This document shows positions 10,778-20,023 of a stretch of DNA of 64,000 nucleotides, piece by piece. The stretch is from Sorangium cellulosum (GTDB lineage: Bacteria > Myxococcota_A > Polyangia > Polyangiales > Polyangiaceae): assembly GCF_004135735.1 (NCBI RefSeq), contig NZ_CP012670.1, positions 8,138,501 through 8,202,500 of the forward strand, given 5' to 3'. The position numbers and the translations under genes were made by a program. The notes under the pieces are model-generated. The model worked only from the letters and a program-made list of their open reading frames with translations. It searched no databases and was not told the origin of the DNA. Position 1 is the first letter of the stretch. Each line of letters opens with the position of its first letter.

Positions 10778-11374
10778 ATGTATGTCGACGTGATACCGCT
10801 TCCATACGCGAAGGACGCGCTGGAGCCCGTCATGAAGCAAGAGACGGTCGAGTTCCACTACGAGAGGCACCACAAGGGCTACATGGCGAAGCTCAAGAGC
10901 CTGATCGCGGGCAAGCCCGAAGAGGGCAAGAGCCTCGTCGAGCTCATGCGGACCAGCTCGGGCGCGGTGTTCAACAACGCCGCTCAGGTGTGGAACCACG
11001 ATTTCTTCTGGGAGAGCATGAAGCCGAACGGCGGCGGCGCGCCGCCCGCCGGCGACGTGGGCGACCTCATCGCGGGGCTCGGCGGGTGGGAGAAGTTCCG
11101 CGCCGACTTCATCGCAGCCGGCGTGGCGCGCTTCGGCTCGGGCTACGCCTGGCTCGTGCTCGACCGCGGCAAGGGCAGGATCATCGACACGCCGAACGCC
11201 GAGAACCCGCTCACGACGGGCGCGACGCCGCTCCTCACGTGCGACGTGTGGGAGCACGCCTATTACCTCGATCATCGCAACAACCGGCAGGCGTTCCTCG
11301 AGGTGTTCCTCGACAGGCTCGTGAGCTGGGATTTCGTCGCCAGGAACGCGCGCGCGGCGTCGCAGGCGGCCTAG
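10778..11374 (+). CDS. sodB: Superoxide dismutase, Fe type
   Basis: This 198-residue enzyme converts superoxide to oxygen and hydrogen peroxide in the cytoplasm. The four metal ligands are in the positions of E. coli SodB: H27 (VEFHYERHHKGY), H74 (VWNHDFFWE), D156 and H160 (DVWEHAYYLDHRN). NNAAQVWNH carries the glutamine at position 70 that marks the iron form, rather than the glycine or histidine arrangement of manganese enzymes. The start ATG at 10778 follows GGGGAGGA at a good distance, which rules out the longer in-frame upstream codons. It is monocistronic, followed by a strong palindrome at 11418-11484. Confidence 0.95.
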   Translation: MYVDVIPLPYAKDALEPVMKQETVEFHYERHHKGYMAKLKSLIAGKPEEGKSLVELMRTSSGAVFNNAAQVWNHDFFWESMKPNGGGAPPAGDVGDLIAGLGGWEKFRADFIAAGVARFGSGYAWLVLDRGKGRIIDTPNAENPLTTGATPLLTCDVWEHAYYLDHRNNRQAFLEVFLDRLVSWDFVARNARAASQAA

Positions 11375-11417
11375 GGCGACCAACGGGCTGAAACCGCCTG
11401 AGAAGTGCAGAATTTCG

Positions 11418-11484
11418 AACCGCCAAGACGCCAAGGACGCCAAGGAGAGAATCAATCCTTGGCGTCCTTGGCGTCTTGGCGGTT
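11418..11484. repeat. 29-bp perfect palindromic arms (CGCCAAGACGCCAAGG family)
   Basis: Two perfectly complementary 29-base arms (11418-11446 and 11456-11484) enclose a 9-base loop. Each arm is itself repetitive, built from GCCAAGGAC and GCCAAGAC units. It sits between the sodB stop and the first VgrG-cluster gene, so its RNA would form a very stable hairpin that could end sodB transcription. A degenerate half copy occurs at 63523-63542. No other feature is visible in the 11375-11704 gap. Confidence 0.9.
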
Positions 11485-11704
11485 GAGCTCTCGCTTGTTC
11501 AACGTGATCGGTGCTCCAGCGCCGCGTCGCCCAGGCTCGCCCCTGCTGCACCGGAGAGCGGGCGCTCGGCCCGCGCGCTCGACAGGCTCGCTCCGAGGCG
11601 CGGCGCGCGGGGCGGCGCGCCGCGGCACCCGCAGCGGAACGCGCGGGCCGCGTCCATGTCGGCTTGACAGCGGCGTCGCAGGAGAGGTCTCATCGCCGAG
11701 ATCC

Positions 11705-13354
11705 ATGGCAGCGCGCAATCCCCCGCGAGCCAGCGTGACGCCGCTCGGCGCTGCGAGCGCCGCGGCCATGGTGTGGCGGTTCCGGGGCGAGCTCCGCGTG
11801 ACCGCGATCGTGAAAGCCACCTTCGCGTTCGCGCAGAACACGGCCATGCCCCGCGTCGCGCCGCAGGAGATCTTCCGGGCAGAGATCCACCACGGCGCGC
11901 TCCCTTCGCGGAGCGTCCGGTTCACGACCGACAGGGTCCCCCGCCTGCTCCAGGCCGACGTGGTCGCCACGGGCCACGCGCACGCGCCGCACGGCCGCCC
12001 TCTCGAGACATTGCCTGTCCGGCTCGGGCTCTTCGCGGGCGGCCGGACGCTGCTCGACAAGACGTTGATCGTCCGGAAGCGGGGCGGGTTCGTGCGGCTC
12101 CCCCTCGATTACGAGCACGCCTTCGGCGGGCTCGGCTTCCCCGACAACCCGTTCGGGGCCGGCTATCGCGGCGCGGGCGAGCCGAATCTCCTCGATCCGT
12201 TCGACCCGGCGCGCGTGGCCGGCTTCGGCCCCATCGCGCAGGCCATGCCCGCCCGCAAGCGGCTGCTCGGGGCGATCCCGCGGGCCCTGCTCGAGCGCGA
12301 GATCGCCGAGATCCCCGACGAGCTCTGCTGGGACTACTTCCAGGCGGCGCCGGCCGACCAGCGCCCCCCGTTCCTGCGCGGCGACGAGTGGATCGTGATG
12401 GATGGCCTGCACCCGAGCGCGCCGCGCCTGCGCATGCGACTGCCCGGCGCGCGCGGCCTCGCGCGCGTGGAGGGGCTGTCGGACGCGGGCATCGACGAGC
12501 GGGAGGTGCTGCCGCTCTGCGCCGATATGCTGCGCATCGACGGCGACGAGCAGCGCTGCACGGTGACGTGGCGAGGCAGCTTTCCCGTCCCTCATGAGGG
12601 CGCGCTCGCGAGGATCCATGTCCTGGCCGGCGTCGAGCTCCCCGGCGAGCCGATCGCGTGGCCCGCCCCGGGCGCCGCGACCGGCAGGGCCGGGGCGTCG
12701 GCCCCCGGCGCTCACCCCGTGACCCACGCGGGCACCGCGCCTCGTCGCGGCGTGGAGGCCGCGGACGGCGACGAGGACGACGCCGCCCTGGCGTCGACCC
12801 TCGCGATGGCCCCCTGTGCGGCGGGCGCGCGGCACGACGGGACGCTCGACCTCCCGGAGGGCGGGGGTCGGGCGCTGGTCGAGTCGCTGCTCCCGTTTCG
12901 ATCGGCGCCCGAGGGGCCCTCTCCGCCGCGGCGCTCCGCGCCGGCGCTGCCCGAGGCGCCGCCGCTCCGCAGATCCGGCACGGAGGCCCTCCCCAGGGAC
13001 GCCATCGAGCGCGCGACGCGCCAGCCGGTGGTCCCGTTCTCGGCCGCGGCAGCCCTTGCCCCGCCGGCCGCGGCAGCCCCTGCCCCGCCGGCCGCGGCAG
13101 CCCCTGCCCCGCCGGCCGCGGCAGCCCCTTCCCCGCCGGCCGCGGCAGCCCCTTCCCCGCCGGCCGCGGCAGCCCCTGCCCCGCCGGACGCATCGGCCCC
13201 TGCCCCGCCGGCCGCGGCGCCCCCGGCCGCGCCGCGCGCCTTCGCCTGGGCCACGCCGCCCCCCGAGCCGCCGCCGCCCCCCGGGGCGCCGGAGCGCCCC
13301 GCGAAGCTCGACGTGAAGGCTCTGCTGTATGGCCCCGGCAAGAAGCCAGGCTAG
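11705..13354 (+). CDS. DUF2169 protein with Ala/Pro repeat tail, VgrG-cluster accessory
   Basis: This is a 549-residue protein whose first 320 residues are a DUF2169 domain (RFRGELRVTAIVKATFAFAQ, YEHAFGGLGFPDNPFGAGYR, CWDYFQAAPADQRPPFLRGD), the family regularly found beside VgrG genes of type VI secretion systems and thought to help load or fold cargo. The remainder is low-complexity Ala/Pro-rich sequence with about seven and a half copies of an eight-residue unit AAAAPAPP, encoded by a 24-base tandem repeat at 13041-13218 that keeps frame. A short Lys-rich end (DVKALLYGPGKKPG) follows. The start ATG at 11705 is the first that gives the domain intact. It leads the cluster that continues to 23361. 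Unlike its two relatives in the window, it has no pentapeptide repeats. Confidence 0.85.
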   Translation: MAARNPPRASVTPLGAASAAAMVWRFRGELRVTAIVKATFAFAQNTAMPRVAPQEIFRAEIHHGALPSRSVRFTTDRVPRLLQADVVATGHAHAPHGRPLETLPVRLGLFAGGRTLLDKTLIVRKRGGFVRLPLDYEHAFGGLGFPDNPFGAGYRGAGEPNLLDPFDPARVAGFGPIAQAMPARKRLLGAIPRALLEREIAEIPDELCWDYFQAAPADQRPPFLRGDEWIVMDGLHPSAPRLRMRLPGARGLARVEGLSDAGIDEREVLPLCADMLRIDGDEQRCTVTWRGSFPVPHEGALARIHVLAGVELPGEPIAWPAPGAATGRAGASAPGAHPVTHAGTAPRRGVEAADGDEDDAALASTLAMAPCAAGARHDGTLDLPEGGGRALVESLLPFRSAPEGPSPPRRSAPALPEAPPLRRSGTEALPRDAIERATRQPVVPFSAAAALAPPAAAAPAPPAAAAPAPPAAAAPSPPAAAAPSPPAAAAPAPPDASAPAPPAAAPPAAPRAFAWATPPPEPPPPPGAPERPAKLDVKALLYGPGKKPG

Positions 13355-13383
13355 GTCCGACCTGTCGTGACGCGGAGAACGCA

Positions 13384-14844
13384 ATGAAAGACGCCTCCGG
13401 GACGCTGAACGTCCACATCGAGTCGGCGCGAGGGCCGTGGGACCACGTGAAGGTCCGCGAGCTCTCCGGGCGAGAGGTGATCTCGCAGCTCTTCTCGTTC
13501 GATCTCGACGTCGTGCTCGACGAGGGCCGCGAGCTCCCGGCCGACGCCGCGCCCGGCGCCGAGGTCAGCCTGGTGTTCGAGGCCGACGGCGAGGAGATCC
13601 GCCGCATCTCGGGCATGCTCGGCCCGATCCGCGACCGCCTCGAGCCGCTCTCCGAGCGCGCCACCTGCCGCCTGCGCCTCGTGCCGCGCGCGTCCCGGCT
13701 GACCCTCGTCGAGACGCAGGAGATCTTCATGGATTGCAGCGTTCCGGACATCATCCGGAGCAAGCTCGAGCGGCACGGCTTCGGCGCGGACGATGTCGAG
13801 CTCCGGCTCCTCGAGAGCTATCCCGAGCGCGAGTTCGTCGTGCAGCACGGCGAGAGCGATCTCGCGTTCATCAGCCGGCTCGCCGAGCACGACGGCATCA
13901 GCTTCTTCTTCGAGCACGAGGGCGGCCGCGACAGGCTGGTCTTCACCGATCATCCCGCCGGTTTCCGCCCCGCCCCGGGGGCGGCGACGGTGCCCTTCCG
14001 CCCCCGGGGCGAGGCCGCCGACATCTTCGCCCTCGAGGTGACGACCGACCTGATCCCCACGAGCTACGTCGTGCAGGACTACAACTACCGCGCTCCGCAG
14101 CTCGACGTGACGGCGTATGTCGGCCTGAGCTCGGGCGACGGCGGCGGCGTCGTCGAGTACGGCAGCCACGTCAAGACACCGGAGGAGGCCCGCAGGATCG
14201 CGCAGATCCGGGCCGAGGAGCGGCTCTCGCGGCAGCGCGTGTTCGAGGGCAGGGCCAGCCGCGCGGCGCTGTCCGCCGGGCGGCGCGTGACCGTGATCGA
14301 CCACCCGCGCCTCCCGGCGCCCGAGGAGCTGCTCCTCGTCGAGGTGGAGCACCAGGCGCGCTTCCCCGCGTTCATGGACGACGGCGCGCAGAGCCCGTTT
14401 TACAGGAACACCTTCCGCGCGATCCCGGCGCGCATCGCCTACCGGCCGCCGCGCCGGACCCCCAGGCCGCGCATCTCCGGCGTGGTCACGGGGATCGTGC
14501 AGCCGGGGCCGGGGGGGAAGACGAACGGCATCCCCCAGCTCGACGCCGAGGGGCGCTACACGGTCCAGCTCCACTTCGACACGGCGCAGCCGGGCGAGCA
14601 GAAGGCCTCGCGCCCGGTGAGGATGGCGCAGCCGTTCGGCGGCCTGGGGCACGGGATGCACTTCCCGCTGCGCCCGGGCACCGAGGTCGTCGTGGCGTTC
14701 GCCAACGGCGACCCGGACCGCCCGGTGATCCTCGGGGCCATGTTCCACCCGCTCGCGCCGTCGCCCGTGACGGCGCGCAACGCCAACCAGAGCCGCATCA
14801 CCACGGCCTCCGGCGCCATGCTCGAGATCTCGGAGAAGCGATGA
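13384..14844 (+). CDS. vgrG: VgrG spike protein, short form
   Basis: The 486-residue protein covers the gp27-like and gp5-OB parts of VgrG, the trimeric spike tip of contractile injection systems. Clear motifs are REVISQLFSFDLDVVLDEG near the start, the gp27 stretch REFVVQHGESDLAFISRLAE near 155, and the OB-fold signature PVRMAQPFGGLGHGMHFPLR followed by GTEVVVAFANGDPDRPVILG near 440. It stops right after SRITTASGAMLEISEKR, so the long beta-helix needle of full-length VgrG is absent. The gene starts 29 bases after the DUF2169 gene with GGAG upstream and overlaps the next vgrG by four bases (ATGA), which suggests the two spike proteins are made together and may form a mixed trimer. Confidence 0.92.
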   Translation: MKDASGTLNVHIESARGPWDHVKVRELSGREVISQLFSFDLDVVLDEGRELPADAAPGAEVSLVFEADGEEIRRISGMLGPIRDRLEPLSERATCRLRLVPRASRLTLVETQEIFMDCSVPDIIRSKLERHGFGADDVELRLLESYPEREFVVQHGESDLAFISRLAEHDGISFFFEHEGGRDRLVFTDHPAGFRPAPGAATVPFRPRGEAADIFALEVTTDLIPTSYVVQDYNYRAPQLDVTAYVGLSSGDGGGVVEYGSHVKTPEEARRIAQIRAEERLSRQRVFEGRASRAALSAGRRVTVIDHPRLPAPEELLLVEVEHQARFPAFMDDGAQSPFYRNTFRAIPARIAYRPPRRTPRPRISGVVTGIVQPGPGGKTNGIPQLDAEGRYTVQLHFDTAQPGEQKASRPVRMAQPFGGLGHGMHFPLRPGTEVVVAFANGDPDRPVILGAMFHPLAPSPVTARNANQSRITTASGAMLEISEKR

Positions 14845-17606
14845 GCAAGCCTTTGATGGGGACCGGAGACCGGCCTTCGCCGTCCGCTTCAACCTCGGTC
14901 GGGGCGCCGTCCCCGTCGGGGATCCACTTCCGCTCCGAGGCCGCCCCGGCCGGCGCGTTCGCGGTGCTGGGGCTCCGCGGCGAGGAGGCCCTGTCGCGCC
15001 CGTACCGCTTCGAGATCGACCTCGCCTCGGCCGATCCCGCGCTGCCGCTCGACGACCTCGCGGGCGCGGCCGGCGTGCTCGAGCTCGGAGGCCGCGCGAT
15101 CCCGGGGATCGTCGCCGAGGTGGAGCAGGGCGGCGCGCTCGGCGACGGCCGGTACGCCTACCGGGTGGCCCTCGTGCCGCGCCTCGCGCTGCTCGGCCTC
15201 GCGAGGCAGACCCGGATGTACCAGCGGCTCAGCGTGCCCGATCTCGTGGAGGCGGTGCTCGCCGGGAGCGGCGCCGCGATCGAGGTGGAGCGGCGGCTCG
15301 AGCGGGCCTACCCGCCGCGCGAGCACGCCGTGCAGTACCAGGAGAGCGCGCTCGACTTCGTCTCCCGGCAGCTCGAGCAGGCAGGCATCAGCTACTTCAT
15401 CGAGCCGCGCGACGGCGTGGAGCGGCTCGTCCTCTGCGACCACCCGGGCGGCTTCGGGGCCGGCATCGAGGCCACCATGGGCGAGGCGGAGGCCGCCCAG
15501 GTGCGCGCGCTGCGCTGCCGGCGACGGGTGGCGCCGCGCGCGCTCGTGCTGATCGACCACAACGAGCGCACGCCGGAGGTGCCGCTCCAGGCCGAGGCCG
15601 AGGTCGACGCGCGCGGCTTCGGCGTGCGCGTCGACGCCGACGACCCGTTCGCGACGCCCGAGGAGGGCGCCGCGCTCGTCGCCGTGCGCGCCGAGGAGCT
15701 GCGCTGCCGCGCGACGGTGTACGACGGCGCGATCGGCGCGCCGCTCGCCGCGGGCGCGCGCCTCGCGCTCTCCGGCCACTTCCGGGCCGACTGGAACCGC
15801 GAGTACCTGGTGACCCGCGCCGTGCACCGCGCCGAGGCGGGGGACGGGCCGCGCTACGCCTGCGCGTTCGAGGCCGTCCCGGCCTCGGTGCGCTACCGCC
15901 CGCCGCGCGAGACGCCGAGGCCGCGCCTGCAGGGCGCGATGGTCGCCCGCGTCGACGCGCGCGGCCCGGAGGGCACCGCCGCGGTCGACGCCGAGGGCCG
16001 CTACCGCGTGGTGATGCCGTTCGACCTGAGCGGCGCGGCCGAGGGGCAGGCGTCGGTGCCGATGCGCGTGGCCACCCCCTACGGCGGCGCCGACGAGGGC
16101 ATGCACTTCACGCTGCGCAAGGGCGCCGAGGTGCTGTGGACCGGCGTCGGCGGGGACCCCGAGCGGCCCGTGATCACCGGCGTCGTGCCCAACGCGAGGA
16201 GCCGCGCGCTCACGAGCGCCGACGAGGGGCGCGGCCGCATCCGGATGCCGAACGGGGCCATGGTCGAGATGGGCGGCGGCTTCGGGCGCACGCGCGCGAG
16301 GGCCGCGGCGGGCGGCGCGGAGGGCGTCCCCGCGGCGGGCGGCGCGGGGGGCGCGCTGCCGCTGGAGCAGCAGCTCGGCACGGAGACGAGCACGACGACC
16401 GCGAGCGCCAAGGCGGAGGACTGGATCCGCATCGCGGTCCCGCACGGCGACGGGAAGTACAGCTACCTGCGCTACGGCGAGCGGGCCACGGCGGCGGCCG
16501 GCTCGTTCACCGAGTCCGCGCGGCTCGATCCGGCGGACGGGTTCGGCGACAGCGGCTGGACGTGGTCGAGCCTCGACGACGGCTACGACACGAGCTCGGA
16601 CGCGAGCGACAAGGGCACCGCCGCGCACTTCGGCTGGGCCGCGAGCGACGGGGTCTACGATCACACCGACGGCAACCGCACGGTCGTGACCCAGGGCGAC
16701 TACCAGTCGGTCACCACGGGCAACCGCACCGACGTCGTCCTCGGCAACTACCGGCTCGTCGTCCCGAACCGGACGCTCGGCGTCTACGACGCGGACTTCT
16801 ACTCGATGACGTTCAGCAACGACTGGCAGGGCTGGCGGAAGACCGAGCGCAGCCACGTCTCGTCGGTCAACCTCACGTACGGCGACAGCTCGAGCTTCTT
16901 CACCGGCATCAACTTCGGGATGAGCCTCGGCGGGAGCTACAGCGTCGCGGCGGGCGTGAACGGCAACGTCTTCCTCGGGCTCAACACCGGGATCACGGCC
17001 GGGATGACCTGCAACATCGCGTACGGCCCGGTGCTCGAGTTCGGCAGCACGAAGAAGCTCACCACGGCCGACGAGCAGGACATCAAGGCGCGCTCCAAGG
17101 TGCACCTCCGCGTGCGGCGCACCGACAAGCCCACGGTCGACGCCGCGAAGCCGTGGGCCGCCGCGGTGGCCGCCGGCGCCGCGGGCGCGGTGTTCGGCGC
17201 GGGCGGCGCGGCCGCCGGCAAGCACGACCTCGACCTGGGCGGCGGGCTCACGGGCATGACGTGGGGCATCGCGACGCTCGGGGCGCTCGTCGGGTCGTAC
17301 CTGGTCCACAAGCTCGCCCACGCGAACCCGCTGAACGACGCCGAGCTGATCCTCGAGCCGACGCAGATCCTGCTGCGCTGCGGCGGGCTGACCGGCGCCA
17401 CCCTCAAGATCACGCCCACCGCCATCGAGCTCGCCTGCGGCCCCACCAGCCTCACGCTCGACGCGACGGGCGTGAATGCCAAGGCGGGGCTCTCCGAGAT
17501 GGAGCTGAACGGCACCAACGCATCCATCCTGAAATTCGGCGCCGGCCAGGTCCAGGTCGACCAGTTCGGGGTCGCCGTCCAGGGGCAGCAGTTTCACTGG
17601 CTCTAG
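14841..17606 (+). CDS. vgrG: VgrG with a long C-terminal extension
   Basis: This 921-residue protein has an ordinary VgrG core (gp27 motif REHAVQYQESALDFVSRQLE near 160, OB-fold motif MRVATPYGGADEGMHFTLRK near 400, DPERPVITGVVPNA near 440) after a 30-residue Ser/Pro-rich leader. About 455 further residues follow. They begin with a Gly/Ala linker, then a Gly/Asn/Tyr-rich beta region (TDGNRTVVTQGDYQSVTTGN; SLGGSYSVAAGVNGNVFLGL), two hydrophobic segments (about 771-795 and 803-828), and a final beta-helix-like stretch ending QFHWL. I recognise no catalytic motif in the extension. It could be an evolved VgrG whose tail is a membrane-active effector, or a needle decorated with an internal helical hairpin. 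The start overlaps the preceding vgrG. Confidence 0.88.
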   Translation: MSKPLMGTGDRPSPSASTSVGAPSPSGIHFRSEAAPAGAFAVLGLRGEEALSRPYRFEIDLASADPALPLDDLAGAAGVLELGGRAIPGIVAEVEQGGALGDGRYAYRVALVPRLALLGLARQTRMYQRLSVPDLVEAVLAGSGAAIEVERRLERAYPPREHAVQYQESALDFVSRQLEQAGISYFIEPRDGVERLVLCDHPGGFGAGIEATMGEAEAAQVRALRCRRRVAPRALVLIDHNERTPEVPLQAEAEVDARGFGVRVDADDPFATPEEGAALVAVRAEELRCRATVYDGAIGAPLAAGARLALSGHFRADWNREYLVTRAVHRAEAGDGPRYACAFEAVPASVRYRPPRETPRPRLQGAMVARVDARGPEGTAAVDAEGRYRVVMPFDLSGAAEGQASVPMRVATPYGGADEGMHFTLRKGAEVLWTGVGGDPERPVITGVVPNARSRALTSADEGRGRIRMPNGAMVEMGGGFGRTRARAAAGGAEGVPAAGGAGGALPLEQQLGTETSTTTASAKAEDWIRIAVPHGDGKYSYLRYGERATAAAGSFTESARLDPADGFGDSGWTWSSLDDGYDTSSDASDKGTAAHFGWAASDGVYDHTDGNRTVVTQGDYQSVTTGNRTDVVLGNYRLVVPNRTLGVYDADFYSMTFSNDWQGWRKTERSHVSSVNLTYGDSSSFFTGINFGMSLGGSYSVAAGVNGNVFLGLNTGITAGMTCNIAYGPVLEFGSTKKLTTADEQDIKARSKVHLRVRRTDKPTVDAAKPWAAAVAAGAAGAVFGAGGAAAGKHDLDLGGGLTGMTWGIATLGALVGSYLVHKLAHANPLNDAELILEPTQILLRCGGLTGATLKITPTAIELACGPTSLTLDATGVNAKAGLSEMELNGTNASILKFGAGQVQVDQFGVAVQGQQFHWL

Positions 17607-17662
17607 GAGGAGCCCCTGCGGCGGGCGAGAGCGCGGCGAGGCGCGCGTCGAGAGCTGTCCTC

Positions 17663-20023
17663 ATGAAGATCGTCAACCCCACCCCCACCACGTTCGCGGC
17701 GGTGCCCTGGCAGCTCCGGCCCCCGCAATGGGCCCTGTGCCTCATCGCGAAGGGCACCTACCGCCTCGTGCCCGGCGCGCCCGCGATCCCCGCCGACGCG
17801 CCGGAGCCGCCGCTCGGCGACGTCCACGAGGGGGACGACCCGCGCGGCGCCCTCCGCCACGCGTCCGACTTCGCGCCGTTCAAGCCGAGGGCGGATCTCC
17901 TGCTGACCGGCAAGGCCCACGCCCCCGGCCGCCGGCCCGTCACCTCCCTGCCGGTGAGCTTCGCCGTCGGCAAGACCTCGCTCGCGCTCCAGGTGACCGG
18001 GGACCGGTACTGGGCCGACCCGGCCACGGGCCAGCGCACCGATCCGCAGCCGTTCGTCGAGATGCCGCTCGGCTATGGCCGCGCCTTCGGCGGCCCGGGC
18101 TTCGCGGCCAACCCGGTGGGGCGCGGCGTCTTCGATCCGGGCGAGCGCGAGGTGCGGCGGCGGCCGCTGCCGAACATCGAGGATCCGCGCGCGCCGGTCG
18201 ACTCGCCCGCGGCGCGGCCGCCGCCCGCGGGCTTCGGGCCGCTCGCCGCCTCCTGGGCGCTGCGCGCCGGCAAGCTCGGCACCTACGACGCGCGCTGGCT
18301 GAAGCAGCGCTGGCCGTTCTTCCCCGAGGACCTCGACTGGAGCTACTTCAACGCGGCCCCGCCGGCGCTCCAGGCCGAGCACCTGCGCGGCGACGAGGAG
18401 ATCGTCTGCCACAACCTGCACCGCGAGCGGCGCGCGTACCGCGCCAGGCTCCCCGGCGTCCGGATCCGCTGCTTCCTCGACGAGCTCGCGGGCGGCGCCG
18501 ACCGCTTCCGCGAGGTGCCGATGCACCTCGACACGGCCCACGTCGACCTGGAGGCCGAGCGGCTGGTCCTCGTGTGGCGCGGCCACGCCCCCGTCTCCGC
18601 CGAGGACCACCCCGAGGTGCGGCACGTGCTCGTCGCGAGCGAGCCGCTCGGCGAGGGCCGCCTCGCCGCCGCGCATTACCGCGAGCGGCTCGCGCTCGCG
18701 CTGCTCGGGGAGCGCCCCGCCGCCGCGGACGCGAGGGCGCCCGCCGCGGCGGGGCCGGCCGCGGCGCCGCCCGGCAACGACAACGACGGCGCGCCGCCCC
18801 TCTCCGGCGTCGACGACGCCGAGCTCCTCGCGCAGATCCGCGCGGCGCTCGAGAAGGGCCGCGCCCCCGCGGCGGTCGTCTCGTCCCTCGGCACGCCCGA
18901 GGGCGACGCGGCGCTCGAGGCGTGGCTGGGCGAGCTCGGCGGAGATCCGGCGCGGCTCGACGAGATCCAGCGGAAGACCCGCGCGCAGATGGAGGAGGCG
19001 CTCGAGGCGCAGGGCCACGACCCGGCGCAGCTCGACGCGCTCGACCGCGAGGACGGGGCGCAGGGCCGGGCCGCCGAGGGGCCCGCGGCGCCGTGGACGC
19101 GCGAGCGCGTGGAGCTCTGCCTGTCCATCCAGGAGAGCATGGCGGGCGCCGACCTCTCGGGGCTCGACCTGTCGGGGCTCGATCTCGGCGAGGCGCGCCT
19201 CGCGCGCGCCCTGCTCGTCGGCGCCGACCTGACCGGCGCCCGCCTCGCCGGGGCCGACCTCGAGGGCGCGACGCTCGCGCGCGCCGCGATGGCGGGCGCG
19301 CGGCTCCCGTCGGCCAGGCTGAGCGACGCGGACCTCTCCGGGGCCGACCTCACCGGCGCCGATCTGGCCGGCGCGGCGCTCGGCGGGGCGCGCCTCGACG
19401 GCGCGGCGCTGCGCGGGGCGGTCCTGACCGGCGCGGGCGCGGCCGGCGCCTCGTTCGTCGAGGCCGATCTCACCGACGCGCGCCTCGACGGCGCGGCGCT
19501 CGCCGGCGCCCGCCTCGCGCGCGCGGCGCTCGATCGGGCCTCCTTCCGCGGCGCGGCGCTCGAGGACGCGAGCCTCGAGGGGGCGCACGGCGAGGCGGTC
19601 GACCTGCGCGGCGCCGACCTGCGCAGGCTGCGCGCCTCGGAGCGGACCCGCCTGCCGCGCGCGAGGGCCCGCGGCGCCCGCGCGGACGGCGCGCGCTTCC
19701 AGCAGGCCGACCTCACCGGCGCCGACCTCGCGCTCTCGAGCCTGCGCCGCGCGGATCTCGGCCGCGCGGACCTCGGCGGCGCCGACCTGCGCGGCGCCGA
19801 CCTCGCGGGCGCGGACCTGACGCGGGCGCGGCTCGCGGGCGCCCGCCTCGAGCGGGCGAACCTGCACGGCGCCCGCCTCGAGGCCGCGGACCTCGACGGC
19901 GCCGACCTGCGCGGCGCGGAGCTCCACGAGGCGGCGCTGTGGCAGGCGCGCCTCGAGGGCGCCGACCTGCGCGGCGCGCACCTCTCGTCGACCCTGCTCA
20001 CCAGCGATCGAGGCGCGACATGA
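17663..20023 (+). CDS. DUF2169-pentapeptide repeat fusion, VgrG-cluster accessory
   Basis: This is a 786-residue fusion. Residues 1 to about 340 are a DUF2169 domain (TFAAVPWQLRPPQWALCLIA, GYGRAFGGPGFAANPVGRGV, LDWSYFNAAPPALQAEHLRG). A charged coiled stretch (about 375-480) links it to pentapeptide repeats from about residue 491 to the end, built on A(D/R)L(S/T/A)GA steps. Pentapeptide repeats fold as a right-handed square beta-helix. One short segment near 665-680 (ASERTRLPRARARGARA) breaks the pattern. DUF2169-pentapeptide fusions occur with VgrG, DUF3540 and DUF4150 genes, probably as adaptors that join cargo to the spike. It ends in a four-base ATGA overlap with the next pentapeptide gene. 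A homologue in the second cluster is split by a frameshift. Confidence 0.88.
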   Translation: MKIVNPTPTTFAAVPWQLRPPQWALCLIAKGTYRLVPGAPAIPADAPEPPLGDVHEGDDPRGALRHASDFAPFKPRADLLLTGKAHAPGRRPVTSLPVSFAVGKTSLALQVTGDRYWADPATGQRTDPQPFVEMPLGYGRAFGGPGFAANPVGRGVFDPGEREVRRRPLPNIEDPRAPVDSPAARPPPAGFGPLAASWALRAGKLGTYDARWLKQRWPFFPEDLDWSYFNAAPPALQAEHLRGDEEIVCHNLHRERRAYRARLPGVRIRCFLDELAGGADRFREVPMHLDTAHVDLEAERLVLVWRGHAPVSAEDHPEVRHVLVASEPLGEGRLAAAHYRERLALALLGERPAAADARAPAAAGPAAAPPGNDNDGAPPLSGVDDAELLAQIRAALEKGRAPAAVVSSLGTPEGDAALEAWLGELGGDPARLDEIQRKTRAQMEEALEAQGHDPAQLDALDREDGAQGRAAEGPAAPWTRERVELCLSIQESMAGADLSGLDLSGLDLGEARLARALLVGADLTGARLAGADLEGATLARAAMAGARLPSARLSDADLSGADLTGADLAGAALGGARLDGAALRGAVLTGAGAAGASFVEADLTDARLDGAALAGARLARAALDRASFRGAALEDASLEGAHGEAVDLRGADLRRLRASERTRLPRARARGARADGARFQQADLTGADLALSSLRRADLGRADLGGADLRGADLAGADLTRARLAGARLERANLHGARLEAADLDGADLRGAELHEAALWQARLEGADLRGAHLSSTLLTSDRGAT

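Noticed and set aside
14889..17597. 902-codon minus-strand frame opposite the second vgrG
   Set aside because: Antisense shadow of a clear VgrG gene; composition typical of GC-rich reverse frames.
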